From the NCBI GenBank assembly GCA_024402335.1, contig JAKSTZ010000017.1, positions 1 to 62,464 on the forward strand: a DNA stretch of 62,464 nucleotides, given 5' to 3'. The DNA is from Bacteroidales bacterium. Its GTDB lineage: Bacteria; Bacteroidota; Bacteroidia; Bacteroidales; UBA1715. Positions within the stretch are counted from its first letter, which is position 1. Every line of letters starts with the position of its first letter. Position numbers and translations under genes: made by a program. The notes under the pieces are model-generated. The model saw only the letters and a program-made list of their open reading frames with translations, did no database searches and had not been told where the DNA came from. Below are positions 1 through 8,537 of this stretch, one piece after another.

Positions 1-1119
1 TACATCTACCGAATAATCTTTTTGTATAGAAGTCTTTTTCGAATAACAAGTATGTCCATTTACATCAACAATAGAGAAGTCTATTTGTATCGGACTCGTA
101 TATTCATAGTTATTATTATGGATAGTTACATTCGTACTAACAACGTTTTTCAAAAGCGAAAAAGACGATGCATTTGTTTGCAATGAATCTATTATTGTAA
201 CCTCATTTCTGTTTTTCACTGCCGAAATTGCACACAATTTACTTACATAGGCTGTTTCTTTCGTCACATCGGCATATTCAAACATTTCATCTCTATCTTT
301 TTGATAAACAACCGGATATGCTGTGTTTTCAAGTATGGATTTTCCATAAACTGGAGCAAATATTGTTTCAAACAATGTACAGGCAAGTATATATTGCCCT
401 ATACCGTAACTAATATGACGTCCATCTCGTGTTAACGAATGAGGTGTATTCAATATCGAGCGTCTTGCATTTTCTATTGCTGTACCCGAAGGTATTACAA
501 TATCGATTCCCGACGATAAAACAACTTCATCTTCTGCTGTTACAAGTATCTCTTTCCAACCAGTTTCCTCTTTAGGGCCATCAACATCATATCCTTCCCA
601 ATACGACCACGTTAAATGCCAACATAAACTTACCGATTTGTTCGTACAATCATGTTTAATATGCGTAATCATCTTTTCAAGATATGGATGATATGACTCT
701 CTTTTTGTGGTATAATTTGACGTCTGCTGTAATCCAACCACATCCCAATTTTGACTCAAGATTTCTTGTACAGTGCCTTCAGTAACATCCATTACAAGAT
801 TACCACCCATTTTAGTAATCTTGAATATATTTTTATCCTCATACCAATTACTCCAATACTGTAACGAAGCACCACTTGACCATAAAATATAAACACAGCA
901 TGAATTATTATTTATGCCACTTTTTCGCAATATATCGCCAATATAAGTGGTTAAATCATACGTAAAACTATTGCCTATAAGCAACACTCGAAGTGTATCG
1001 CTATGAACAGGTAAGGGATGGTTTTGTATAGGAAACACTATTTCCTCTGGGGAATTTTCGGCTTTTACATTCGTGAAAAAAGCAACTATGCTTAATATAA
1101 ATGCACAAATCTTTCTCAT
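1..1119 (-). CDS. DUF4886 / SGNH-hydrolase-like secreted protein, 3' end outside window
   Basis: Reverse-strand frame open for 373 codons from an ATG at 1117-1119 to the left edge, so the C-terminus is missing. Residues 1-20 form a signal peptide (basic start, hydrophobic core, ending near NVKA), so export is expected. Residues 46-55 read LLIGNSFTYD, the block I signature of DUF4886 proteins, an SGNH-like esterase fold in which the Ser of GNS is the candidate nucleophile. Further in, WDVVGLQQTS and a segment around LTRDGRHISYGIGQY fit the later conserved blocks of this family. Such proteins are common near polysaccharide-degradation genes in Bacteroidales, but no such genes are visible here. 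The natural substrate is not known. A -7 element lies just upstream. The family assignment rests on motif recognition. Confidence 0.82.
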   Translation of the reverse strand, partial: MRKICAFILSIVAFFTNVKAENSPEEIVFPIQNHPLPVHSDTLRVLLIGNSFTYDLTTYIGDILRKSGINNNSCCVYILWSSGASLQYWSNWYEDKNIFKITKMGGNLVMDVTEGTVQEILSQNWDVVGLQQTSNYTTKRESYHPYLEKMITHIKHDCTNKSVSLCWHLTWSYWEGYDVDGPKEETGWKEILVTAEDEVVLSSGIDIVIPSGTAIENARRSILNTPHSLTRDGRHISYGIGQYILACTLFETIFAPVYGKSILENTAYPVVYQKDRDEMFEYADVTKETAYVSKLCAISAVKNRNEVTIIDSLQTNASSFSLLKNVVSTNVTIHNNNYEYTSPIQIDFSIVDVNGHTCYSKKTSIQKDYSVDV

Positions 1120-1136
1120 ATACTATCCTACAAATG

Positions 1137-1144
1137 CAAATGTA
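1137..1144 (-). promoter_or_regulatory. Bacteroidota-type -7 promoter element for the DUF4886 gene
   Basis: The reverse strand reads TACATTTG, a match to the Bacteroidota -7 consensus TAnnTTTG, about 17 bases upstream of the ATG at 1119. No convincing -33 TTTG was found at the usual distance, so this is a motif-level call. Confidence 0.45.
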
Positions 1145-1280
1145 ACATTTATTCAATGCGATTATGCATATTCTAAAGCACATACCCCAAAATGACTATA
1201 CCAGAAAAACAAATTACTAACTTTTAGGGATTTCACAGCTTATGAATCATATGTTTTTTTGCATCGTAAAATTATGAGTG

Positions 1281-2648
1281 ATGAAACACACAGTTTTTAT
1301 ATGCATTCTTTCGCTACTTCTTGCTGGTATTGTATCAGCACAAAATGTTGATGGAGTAAGCGGAGCGACAAGACATATTAGTAACGACTCTATAGAACAT
1401 AAAGCAACCTCAACAAAAGATTCGTTTGATAAATTTCGTTTTGGAGGCTATGGTGAAATGCTTGCCAGTCGTAAAGATTATGGAATAAATAGATTCTTTG
1501 GTGGCAACGAAGGGAATAGCAAAACAACCCGCAGTACCGTATCTATTCCCCGCTTCGTATTTGCTTTTGACTATAAATTTAATGAAAAATGGTCGCTTTG
1601 CTCCGAAATTGAATTTGAAGCAGGTGGAACTGGTCAAGCTCTTGAATTGGAAAACACAGAAAATGGCGAATATGAAACCGAGATAGAAAAAGGTGGTGAA
1701 GTTGCATTAGAACAATTTCATATTACACGTACAATTTGTCCAGCTTTAAACTTACGATTCGGACACGTTATTGTTCCTGTCGGACTAACCAATACCCATC
1801 ACGAACCAATTAACTTCTTCGGAACTGTTCGTCCAGAAGGTGAAACGACCCTCATTCCTTCTACATGGCATGAAACTGGAATGGAAGTGTTTGGTTCGTT
1901 TGGTAAAGGATACTATTCTTTTGATTACGAAGCTCTGATTGTCGCAGGACTTAATGCAAATGGATTTGATAGAAATACATGGGTTGCAAATGGAAAACAA
2001 GGACTATTTGAACAAGATTGTTTTAATTCTCCTGCGTATGTCGGCAGAATAAACTGGAATGGCGTGAGCGGAGTACGAATAGGTACAAGTTTCTACTACT
2101 GTCAAAATACAGGGGCCAATTCCGACAAAGAGCAAACCTACTCTTCCATTGATGATGCCACACTAATAATTTGGACTGCCGACGCACAATACAAGAGCAA
2201 ATTTGTGACATGTCGTGGAAATATCTTGATTGGCAATCTATCAGAAGCAGAAGCACTTACAGGAAAAAATGCAAAACTATCGAATAAATCACCATATTCC
2301 CGCACTGGTGCTATTGCCGCCAAAGCAGTTTCATATTCAAGTGAAATTGGCATGCACATAAATTCCTTTTCTTCAAATGAAAGAATTCCTGCTTTAACAC
2401 CATTTATCCGCTACGAGTATTACAACCCTCAAGAAAAAGGTGAAGGTAAAACAACCATGGATACTCGCTGCCAAGTAAGCATGTGGACATTCGGATTGAA
2501 CTGGAACATATTACCAAACTTGGTTTGTAAAGTAGATTATACAACACGACAAATAGGCACAAACAAATTGTTTGCAAAAGGTCCCTACAATAGTGAAAAT
2601 GAATTCTCTATAGGACTCGCCTATGTTGCCTGGTATCAGAAAAAATAA
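1281..2648 (+). CDS. Outer-membrane porin-like beta-barrel protein (first gene of redox/metal operon)
   Basis: 455 residues. The GTG at 1278 gives a longer reading, but the ATG at 1281 starts the typical MKHT-hydrophobic signal peptide ending near VSAQ, so I prefer it. The mature protein has the look of phosphate-selective-porin-like barrels of Bacteroidota: RFGGYGEML at its start, then alternating aromatic/polar strands (IPRFVFAFDYKFNEKWSL, LNLRFGHVIVPVG) and a C-terminal strand ending in aromatic residues (AYVAWYQKK). It probably forms a barrel in the outer membrane; the substrate cannot be read from sequence. The imelysin gene follows after 50 bases on the same strand, and the rest of the operon carries c-type cytochromes, which suggests a role in metal or redox-substrate passage. 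That is inference. It differs clearly in sequence from the second porin at 5409. Confidence 0.8.
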   Translation: MKHTVFICILSLLLAGIVSAQNVDGVSGATRHISNDSIEHKATSTKDSFDKFRFGGYGEMLASRKDYGINRFFGGNEGNSKTTRSTVSIPRFVFAFDYKFNEKWSLCSEIEFEAGGTGQALELENTENGEYETEIEKGGEVALEQFHITRTICPALNLRFGHVIVPVGLTNTHHEPINFFGTVRPEGETTLIPSTWHETGMEVFGSFGKGYYSFDYEALIVAGLNANGFDRNTWVANGKQGLFEQDCFNSPAYVGRINWNGVSGVRIGTSFYYCQNTGANSDKEQTYSSIDDATLIIWTADAQYKSKFVTCRGNILIGNLSEAEALTGKNAKLSNKSPYSRTGAIAAKAVSYSSEIGMHINSFSSNERIPALTPFIRYEYYNPQEKGEGKTTMDTRCQVSMWTFGLNWNILPNLVCKVDYTTRQIGTNKLFAKGPYNSENEFSIGLAYVAWYQKK

Positions 2649-2698
2649 ATGTACCTACACTTTTACTACATAAAATGTAAACTATAAAATTTCAAAAT

Positions 2699-3835
2699 AT
2701 GAAAAAAAATTATTTCTCAAAATTGATCCTAGTAAGCTTGTCGGCTCTTATGCTTGCATCTTGCGGCGATGACAAGAAAAAGAATGATGAAACGACAAGT
2801 ATCGAAATCTCTGATGAAACAATGGATGCTATTGTTACGAATTATGTAGATGCAGTTGTTCTGCCGACATACAAAGATTTAGCAGAAAAAAATGCTGCAT
2901 TATACGACAAAGTCGTTGCACTTAAAAACCAACCTTCTGATGCGGCATTTGCCGATGCATGCGATGCATGGTTAGATGCTCGACAACCTTGGGAAACAAG
3001 CGAAGCATTTTTGTTCGGTCCTGTTGATGAACTTGGCCTTGATCCTAACATGGATTCATGGCCACTTGACCAGGATGCAATTGAAAATATTCTCACTTCT
3101 GGTAATTTTTCAGACCTTAATTGGACAGACGGAGACTCCGATGATGCTATAGAAGCAGCGCAAGGTGTACGCGGCTTCCACACACTTGAATTTCTTTTGT
3201 TCAAAGATGGTCAACCACGTACCTTAAGCGATGAACAATATGCAGCAAACAAAGAAAGTTGGGGCAACTATTTATACAATGTCGCTACACTTTTAAAGAA
3301 TGACTCACAAACATTATATGACGCTTGGAGCAAAGATTATCAATCTAAAGGTGCTTTTGCGACAACATTTAAATCACATAATAATGCAACATATTCATCT
3401 GCAATAAACTGCATTCAAGAAATGCTTGAAGGATGCCAAGACATAGCAGGCGAAGTTGGAACTGCAAAAATCGGCGATCCATACGATTTATATCAAAATG
3501 GTAAAAAAACAGAGGCTTTATATGCGGTTGAATCATGGTATAGCTGGCACTCTCGTGATGACTATACAAACAACATCCTTTCAGTCAGAAATACGTACTT
3601 CGGTACAACCGATGGTACTATTGCCGACAATTCTTTGTCAAAAGCTATTGCCGCAGTCGATATAGATGAAGATACAAAAGTGAAAACAGCCATCAATACT
3701 GCTGCAAACGCTATTCAAGCTATACCTCAACCATTCCGTAACAACATAAACAGTAAAGAAGCCGAAACAGCAATGCAAGCTTGTGCCGACTTAGTTAAAA
3801 TCTTAGAAAGTTTAGAAGGTAAAATCGTAGAATAA
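2699..3835 (+). CDS. Imelysin-family (M75-like) lipoprotein
   Basis: 378 residues. The N-terminus is a lipoprotein signal peptide with lipobox LASC and Cys22 as the lipidated residue, so it is membrane anchored on the periplasmic or surface side. The body matches the imelysin family: helical sequence, DAWLDARQPWETSEAFLFGP near residues 90-110, and the signature GxHxxE at residues 159-164 (GFHTLE, His161 and Glu164). Imelysins are iron-regulated periplasmic or surface proteins in several phyla, related to EfeO and IrpA, and are thought to bind metal or a metal ligand; proteolysis has not been generally shown. It lies between a porin and a di-heme oxidoreductase. Imelysin next to DUF1111-type cytochromes is also seen in iron-responsive loci of other bacteria, as I recall. 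A terminator-like hairpin follows 37 bases after the stop. Confidence 0.9.
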   Translation: MKKNYFSKLILVSLSALMLASCGDDKKKNDETTSIEISDETMDAIVTNYVDAVVLPTYKDLAEKNAALYDKVVALKNQPSDAAFADACDAWLDARQPWETSEAFLFGPVDELGLDPNMDSWPLDQDAIENILTSGNFSDLNWTDGDSDDAIEAAQGVRGFHTLEFLLFKDGQPRTLSDEQYAANKESWGNYLYNVATLLKNDSQTLYDAWSKDYQSKGAFATTFKSHNNATYSSAINCIQEMLEGCQDIAGEVGTAKIGDPYDLYQNGKKTEALYAVESWYSWHSRDDYTNNILSVRNTYFGTTDGTIADNSLSKAIAAVDIDEDTKVKTAINTAANAIQAIPQPFRNNINSKEAETAMQACADLVKILESLEGKIVE

Positions 3836-3872
3836 TATTCTGACATTGATAGTAGTATAATTGTTAATTGTG

Positions 3873-3905
3873 GTTAACGGTGGAGCTTTCCATCGTTAAC
3901 TTTTT
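3873..3905 (+). terminator. Intrinsic terminator-like hairpin inside the operon, just before the di-heme gene
   Basis: A 12-bp stem (3873-3884 with 3889-3900, one G-U pair) closes a four-base loop and is followed at once by five T. This is the form of a factor-independent terminator. It ends about 10 bases before the ATG at 3916, so it also lies over the translation initiation region of the next gene. It could partly stop transcription after the porin-imelysin pair, or work as an attenuator or translation block. Confidence 0.7.
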
Positions 3906-3915
3906 GGCTTGCAAC

Positions 3916-5397
3916 ATGAATCGTTTTCTAATACTCACAACAGCATCTCTTATCCTTCTTTCTTGTACAAAAGAAGGGCTGGATATGGACGATGTAGTCG
4001 TTCCCAAAGGATATGCGCTCTCGGCAGGAACTTCTACTGTTTTTATGAACTCATCAAAAGCATACGATAATCCTGCAGATTGGGTAAGCGGAGCGTTTGA
4101 ATCACGATTTTACCGTGGCGATCGCTTGTATGACGATGCCCGCACAAGTAGCAACAATTATGGAGGAGGTCTTGGACCTGTATATGCCGGATATTCCTGT
4201 GGAAGTTGTCACCGAAATGCCGGACGTACAAAACCTGGAGTATGGACAGAAAATGGCAAAGACTCCGAAGGTAATCCAACTTATGGTTCTGGACAATATG
4301 GTTTTTCTGCCATGCTTATTTATATTACTCGAAAAAATGGCGCTTTCTTTCAAGATTACGGACGTGTGGTACACGACCAAGCTATTTATGGTGTAGAACC
4401 AGAAGGCAAGGTTTCTGTAGAATGGAACTATCAATCCTTTACCTTTCCCGACGGAGAACCATATGAATTATGCTATCCAACATTTACTATTACCGATTGG
4501 TATAAAAAAATGTGGGATGGTGTAAAAGGAGATTCAGTAGAAATAAAACCTGAAGAACTATTTTGTACTGTTCGTATTCCGCTCCGTCACGTAGGTATGG
4601 GGCAAATGATGGCACTAGATCCTGCCGAAATCGAGGCATTAGCAGCCAAAAGTAACTATCCTGAATATGGCATCAGTGGGCGTTGTAACTATATTACAGA
4701 ACGTGGCGTTCGGTCTGTCGGACTTTCTGGTAATAAAGCACAACATCTAGACTTAACAGTAGAATTAGGATTCTCAAGCGATATGGGCTCAACGAATAGT
4801 CGTTATCCGGAAGAAATATGCGAAGGGCAACTACAAATGTCTCAAGGAAGTTTGATGGGACTCTCGTATGACCAACTTGATGTTTCAACACAAGATATGG
4901 AAGATGTGGATTTATATATGCAATCTCTTGGGGTTCCCGCACGAAGAAATGTAAACGATCCTACAGTTATTCGTGGCGAGCAAATGTTTTATCAGGCCAA
5001 ATGCCACCTTTGCCACGTTACAACATTACATACAAAAGTAGGTGGTTCCGTATTGTTGAATGGCACCAGACTTCCTTGGCTGGGAAATCAAACTATACAT
5101 CCTTATTCCGACTTTTTACTGCACGATATGGGATCGGAAATAATGGGTGTTGGCTTGAACGACAACTTCGTAAGCGGACTTGCACGTGGTAATGAATGGC
5201 GTACAACACCTCTTTGGGGTATCGGATTACAAGAGAAAGTTAATGCGCACACGTTCTTTCTTCATGACGGACGTGCACGCAACTTTACCGAGGCAATTAT
5301 GTGGCACGGTGGCGAAGGCGAAGCTTCCAAAAACATATTTAAAAATATGACAAAAACAGATCGTAATGCTCTTATCGCATTTCTTCAATCATTATAA
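3916..5397 (+). CDS. Di-heme oxidoreductase-like lipoprotein (DUF1111/DHOR family)
   Basis: 493 residues from the ATG at 3916. An in-frame TTG at 3868 would put extra residues before a perfect lipoprotein signal, so it is not used. The lipobox LLSC places lipidation at Cys17. Two c-type heme sites are present: CGSCH (Cys95, Cys98, His99) and CHLCH (Cys363, Cys366, His367). Between and after them are DHOR features such as IPLRHVGMGQMMA and FLHDGRARNFTEAIMWHGGEG, the latter resembling the C-terminal block of MauG/cytochrome-c-peroxidase-like enzymes. The family is often annotated thiol oxidoreductase, but its biochemical role is poorly known. Heme attachment could be supplied by the CcsBA protein encoded at 8538. 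It follows imelysin and precedes a porin by 11 bases. A role in oxidising metal or an electron relay at the outer membrane is inference. Confidence 0.9.
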   Translation: MNRFLILTTASLILLSCTKEGLDMDDVVVPKGYALSAGTSTVFMNSSKAYDNPADWVSGAFESRFYRGDRLYDDARTSSNNYGGGLGPVYAGYSCGSCHRNAGRTKPGVWTENGKDSEGNPTYGSGQYGFSAMLIYITRKNGAFFQDYGRVVHDQAIYGVEPEGKVSVEWNYQSFTFPDGEPYELCYPTFTITDWYKKMWDGVKGDSVEIKPEELFCTVRIPLRHVGMGQMMALDPAEIEALAAKSNYPEYGISGRCNYITERGVRSVGLSGNKAQHLDLTVELGFSSDMGSTNSRYPEEICEGQLQMSQGSLMGLSYDQLDVSTQDMEDVDLYMQSLGVPARRNVNDPTVIRGEQMFYQAKCHLCHVTTLHTKVGGSVLLNGTRLPWLGNQTIHPYSDFLLHDMGSEIMGVGLNDNFVSGLARGNEWRTTPLWGIGLQEKVNAHTFFLHDGRARNFTEAIMWHGGEGEASKNIFKNMTKTDRNALIAFLQSL

Positions 5398-5408
5398 AAT
5401 GTAATTCT

Positions 5409-6668
5409 ATGAGAAAAAAATTTTTTACTATCGGTTTTCTTACATTACTCCACATTTGTGGATTTTCTCAAGAAAACAACAACCAACAATCACCAATTAA
5501 TATAGAAAAAACGACCATCACAGATGATTTCGAAAATGGTGTGGTTTCCATGAATGGGAAAAATGGCTTAAAAATAGCGACCCCATCTGGTGATTTCGTG
5601 TTTAAACCTTTTATGCTTGTTCAAACTGCTGCAAAATTCAATTACTACGACGACGAAGGGCTAGACAAAGCATATAATCAAGATAATGTTGCAAACAGTG
5701 GTTTTGCAATTCCATACGCAGTACTTGGTTTCACAGGTAAGGCTTTCGGACACATTACATTCAACTTGTCAATAAATGCTGCAGCAAGCGGTGGTTCATT
5801 GCTACAACAAGCATGGTTTGATATTCAAACAAAAAAAACAATTGCTTTTCGTATTGGAAAATTTAAAACACCTTTTACCCATGCATATCTCACAACTCTT
5901 GGTGAGACATTATTGCCCGTTCTACCAACTTCACTAACAGCAAGTGTCATCCTTCCATACTCATTAAATGCAGTAACACCAAGTATAGGAACAGGATTCG
6001 ACTTAGGAGCTGAAATCCACGGCACATTTGCAAAATCATTTGGCTACGAGGTAGGCATTTTTAATGGAAACGGAGCAGGATCTAATATTGCAGGAAAAAC
6101 TTTTAGCGACGATTGGCACATTCCTTCTTTATTGTATGCCGGACGTCTTACCTTTGCTCCTAAAGGTGCCGTTCCAAACATTCAAGGAGCTGCTAATTGC
6201 CTAGATCAAAACAAGTGGATGCTTGGAGTTTCTACATCATTAAATGTAGAAAGCGAAAATGAAAGCACAAACGATTTTCGTGCCGGTCTTGAATTTGTTT
6301 ACCTATATCACAAATTATATGTTGCCGCTGAATGTTACTTTATGAATGTCGGATTTACAAAACGACAAAAAATTGATGAATCATACAAATTCATGGGAGG
6401 TTATGCACAAATTGGTTATTTCCTAACCAACCAATTACAAGCTGCCGCTCGTTTCGAATTGTACGAAAGAAATGGGATAACCACCGGTGGTCTTCTAAAT
6501 ATGCCGGCAATTGGCTGCAATTATTTTATACCTAACTGCAATCTAAAACTACAGACGATGTACCAATACACTGGTCGCACTGGACATGAGACCCAAATCG
6601 ACCGCGATAACGACGACCTGGGAATGAGTGTTCATAGTGCCACCGTCATGCTTCAATATACATTCTAA
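5409..6668 (+). CDS. Phosphate-selective-porin-like (OprO/OprP-type) outer-membrane protein
   Basis: 419 residues. Signal peptide ends near GFSQ. The mature protein starts with a short linker and then a barrel: VFKPFMLVQTAAKFNYY, FAIPYAVLGFTGKAFGHITFNLSIN, FRIGKFKTPFTHAYLTT and DLGAEIHGTF. The segment with F-R-I-G-K-F-K-T-P is typical of OprO/OprP-like barrels, where the strand leads into a conserved loop. The C-terminus ends in ATVMLQYTF with the terminal aromatic residue expected of BAM substrates. The gene starts 11 bases after the di-heme gene and ends 10 bases before the mono-heme lipoprotein, so it is a central member of the operon. Anion or organic-ligand passage is possible; the sequence does not settle the substrate. 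Confidence 0.85.
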   Translation: MRKKFFTIGFLTLLHICGFSQENNNQQSPINIEKTTITDDFENGVVSMNGKNGLKIATPSGDFVFKPFMLVQTAAKFNYYDDEGLDKAYNQDNVANSGFAIPYAVLGFTGKAFGHITFNLSINAAASGGSLLQQAWFDIQTKKTIAFRIGKFKTPFTHAYLTTLGETLLPVLPTSLTASVILPYSLNAVTPSIGTGFDLGAEIHGTFAKSFGYEVGIFNGNGAGSNIAGKTFSDDWHIPSLLYAGRLTFAPKGAVPNIQGAANCLDQNKWMLGVSTSLNVESENESTNDFRAGLEFVYLYHKLYVAAECYFMNVGFTKRQKIDESYKFMGGYAQIGYFLTNQLQAAARFELYERNGITTGGLLNMPAIGCNYFIPNCNLKLQTMYQYTGRTGHETQIDRDNDDLGMSVHSATVMLQYTF

Positions 6669-6678
6669 AATTAAGAAA

Positions 6679-7377
6679 ATGAGAGCTATTTCTTTTTCCA
6701 TTATTTGTCTATCTGTATTACTATTTTCTTCTTGCGACGAAGGAGATATTAAAGAAGACATTGTTATGTCCGCTACCGGAAAAACGGCAAAATTCACAGC
6801 AGACATTTCCGGTGTGGAAAGCTGGCCTGTGGGATACAATGTTGTTATAGCCGGTTTTACTGTAAACAATTCATACGCGAATATCTCCAAAAATATTCCG
6901 ACCAGCACTATTGGAGAAATCGTACTTTCTGGAATCAGCGACAACGTGACTACATTAGAAATATGCGTTATAAATCGTCTTCGAGAACGAATTGTAACCC
7001 TTTATCAATATGACTGTTCACACGACAACAATGACACAATAATAAAAAACCTCGGGAAAATAAATGCCGGTATGTTCAAAGCAATACAGAACAACATTTT
7101 CACAACTACATGTGCTCGTTGTCATGGTTTAGGAAAGTCAGCAGCTGCAAATCTTAATCTCACCAACGATAGTAGCTATGTTTCGTTAGTTAAACACGAA
7201 TCATCAAAAGCAATGGGAAAATTTCGGGTTGTACCTAACAACACAAATGAAAGCTATTTATACGAAGTTATATCCGGAAATGACAGCATCCTGTCTTTTA
7301 ACCACACTAATATGATTACAAACTTTAATGACATACGACTAATAGAAAAATGGATTTCTAACGGAGCGGAGGAATAA
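6679..7377 (+). CDS. Mono-heme c-type cytochrome lipoprotein
   Basis: 232 residues from the ATG at 6679; longer readings start inside the porin gene and lack a signal. Lipobox FSSC gives lipidated Cys19. The first half (about residues 20-130) is beta-rich, with no family I recognise. The second half carries one heme site, CARCH (Cys145, Cys148, His149), followed by a short cytochrome-like domain with S-Y-V-S-L-V and FNHTNMITNF, where Met may serve as distal ligand. The end, LIEKWISNGAEE, matches the C-terminal helix seen in small planctomycete- and Bacteroidota-type cytochrome domains. The gene is placed to be an electron carrier to or from the di-heme protein. The last codons overlap a GGAGG ribosome site for the next gene. 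Confidence 0.85.
   Translation: MRAISFSIICLSVLLFSSCDEGDIKEDIVMSATGKTAKFTADISGVESWPVGYNVVIAGFTVNNSYANISKNIPTSTIGEIVLSGISDNVTTLEICVINRLRERIVTLYQYDCSHDNNDTIIKNLGKINAGMFKAIQNNIFTTTCARCHGLGKSAAANLNLTNDSSYVSLVKHESSKAMGKFRVVPNNTNESYLYEVISGNDSILSFNHTNMITNFNDIRLIEKWISNGAEE
7368..7372 (+). promoter_or_regulatory. GGAGG Shine-Dalgarno site before the Rid/chorismatase-like gene
   Basis: A full GGAGG lies seven bases before the ATG at 7380, inside the last codons of the upstream gene. Strong Shine-Dalgarno sites are uncommon in Bacteroidota, so this one supports the chosen start and hints at coupled, efficient translation. Confidence 0.5.
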
Positions 7378-7379
7378 TT

Positions 7380-8537
7380 ATGGAATTTAAAACTTATTCG
7401 TACCCAGAATTTGGTGTTTATGCTGAAGTTTCCACATGCAAACCAGCAAACGGCATTGCCGAACATTCAATCATGCTACATAGTACACGTTTTGGTGAAA
7501 CTTTTAAAGAACAATTAGAAGGAATTAACCAAGCATCACTTACAATGGAAGAATCTCTTTGGAATAATCACGCAAAGCCAATTTTTAAACGATATTTTCT
7601 CAGCGACGCTTCTAATCAAACGGCAACAGTAGAAGAAACTATTTCGGAATTCTCTCCATGTGCTGTTTCTATTGTACAACAACCTCCTTTCGATGGCTCA
7701 AAAGTAGCATTATGGGTATATTTACAAGAAGGTATTCCTGTACCACAACGAAATGGGAATGGAACGTTTTCGTACAAAAGAAATGATTTAACACATTATT
7801 GGACTGCCTACAGACATACATCGGGCGGCAATTCAGAACAACAAACTCGTTCTTTATTAGAAGGTTATGAAGAAGACCTCACCTCTCATAAATGCAATAT
7901 AGTAGACAACTGTGTACGCACATGGTTTTTTGTACGCGACGTTGATACCAATTACGCAGGTGTGGTTCGTGGACGTCGCGATAATTTCGATCAAGTAGGT
8001 TTAACACAAGATACCCACTATATAGCAAGCACCGGCATACAAGGAGCCCATGCCGATGGCACTGTTAAAGTTCTTCTCGATGCTTATGCAATAAAAGGAC
8101 TAAAAAAAGGACAAATGTCGTATCTATATGCTCCCACTCACTTAAATCCTACTTATGAATATGGCGTTACATTTGAACGAGGCGTTTGCATGGAATATGG
8201 CGACCGTAGACAATTGTACATTAGTGGAACTGCCAGTATAGACAATAAGGGAAATGTGCTTCATGTAGGCGACATCGAAAAACAAACATTGCGTATGTGG
8301 GAAAATGTTGCTACCTTGCTCCAGGAACGCGACCATACAATGGACGACATTGCACAAATGATAGTCTATCTTCGCGATGTGGCTGATTACCCATTAGTGA
8401 AAAAAATGTATGACGAACGATTCCCACAAACTCCTAAAGTTATAGTGCTTGCGCCAGTTTGTCGACCAACTTGGCTAATTGAAATGGAATGCTTCAGTAT
8501 TAAAGAATATACAAACACAGAATACAACGCTTTGTAA
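7380..8537 (+). CDS. Rid/YjgF-superfamily protein, chorismatase-like two-domain architecture
   Basis: 385 residues with no signal peptide, so cytoplasmic. The last 120 residues form a RidA/YjgF-like domain: LYISGTASID, GDIEKQTLRMWENVATLL, MVYLRDVADYPLVKKMYDERFP, then VCRPTWLIEMEC with the Glu found near the active site in this superfamily. The N-terminal two thirds are a divergent domain with VRTWFFVRDVD and NYAGVVRGRRDNFDQ. An N-terminal domain followed by a Rid fold is the layout of chorismatases (FkbO, Hyg5, XanB2), which split chorismate to pyruvate and a cyclic acid. The sequence alone does not prove that activity. The start is two bases after the mono-heme gene, and CcsBA follows with no gap, so this cytoplasmic enzyme belongs to an otherwise envelope-directed operon. 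Confidence 0.75.
   Translation: MEFKTYSYPEFGVYAEVSTCKPANGIAEHSIMLHSTRFGETFKEQLEGINQASLTMEESLWNNHAKPIFKRYFLSDASNQTATVEETISEFSPCAVSIVQQPPFDGSKVALWVYLQEGIPVPQRNGNGTFSYKRNDLTHYWTAYRHTSGGNSEQQTRSLLEGYEEDLTSHKCNIVDNCVRTWFFVRDVDTNYAGVVRGRRDNFDQVGLTQDTHYIASTGIQGAHADGTVKVLLDAYAIKGLKKGQMSYLYAPTHLNPTYEYGVTFERGVCMEYGDRRQLYISGTASIDNKGNVLHVGDIEKQTLRMWENVATLLQERDHTMDDIAQMIVYLRDVADYPLVKKMYDERFPQTPKVIVLAPVCRPTWLIEMECFSIKEYTNTEYNAL

Noticed and set aside
1120..1280. Possible iron-response (Fur) box before the porin-imelysin operon.
   Set aside because: No convincing inverted repeat matching a Fur site was found by eye; iron control of this operon stays untested.
3868..3915. TTG-start extension of the di-heme gene.
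   Set aside because: It would begin within the hairpin region and put 16 residues before a perfect lipoprotein signal peptide.
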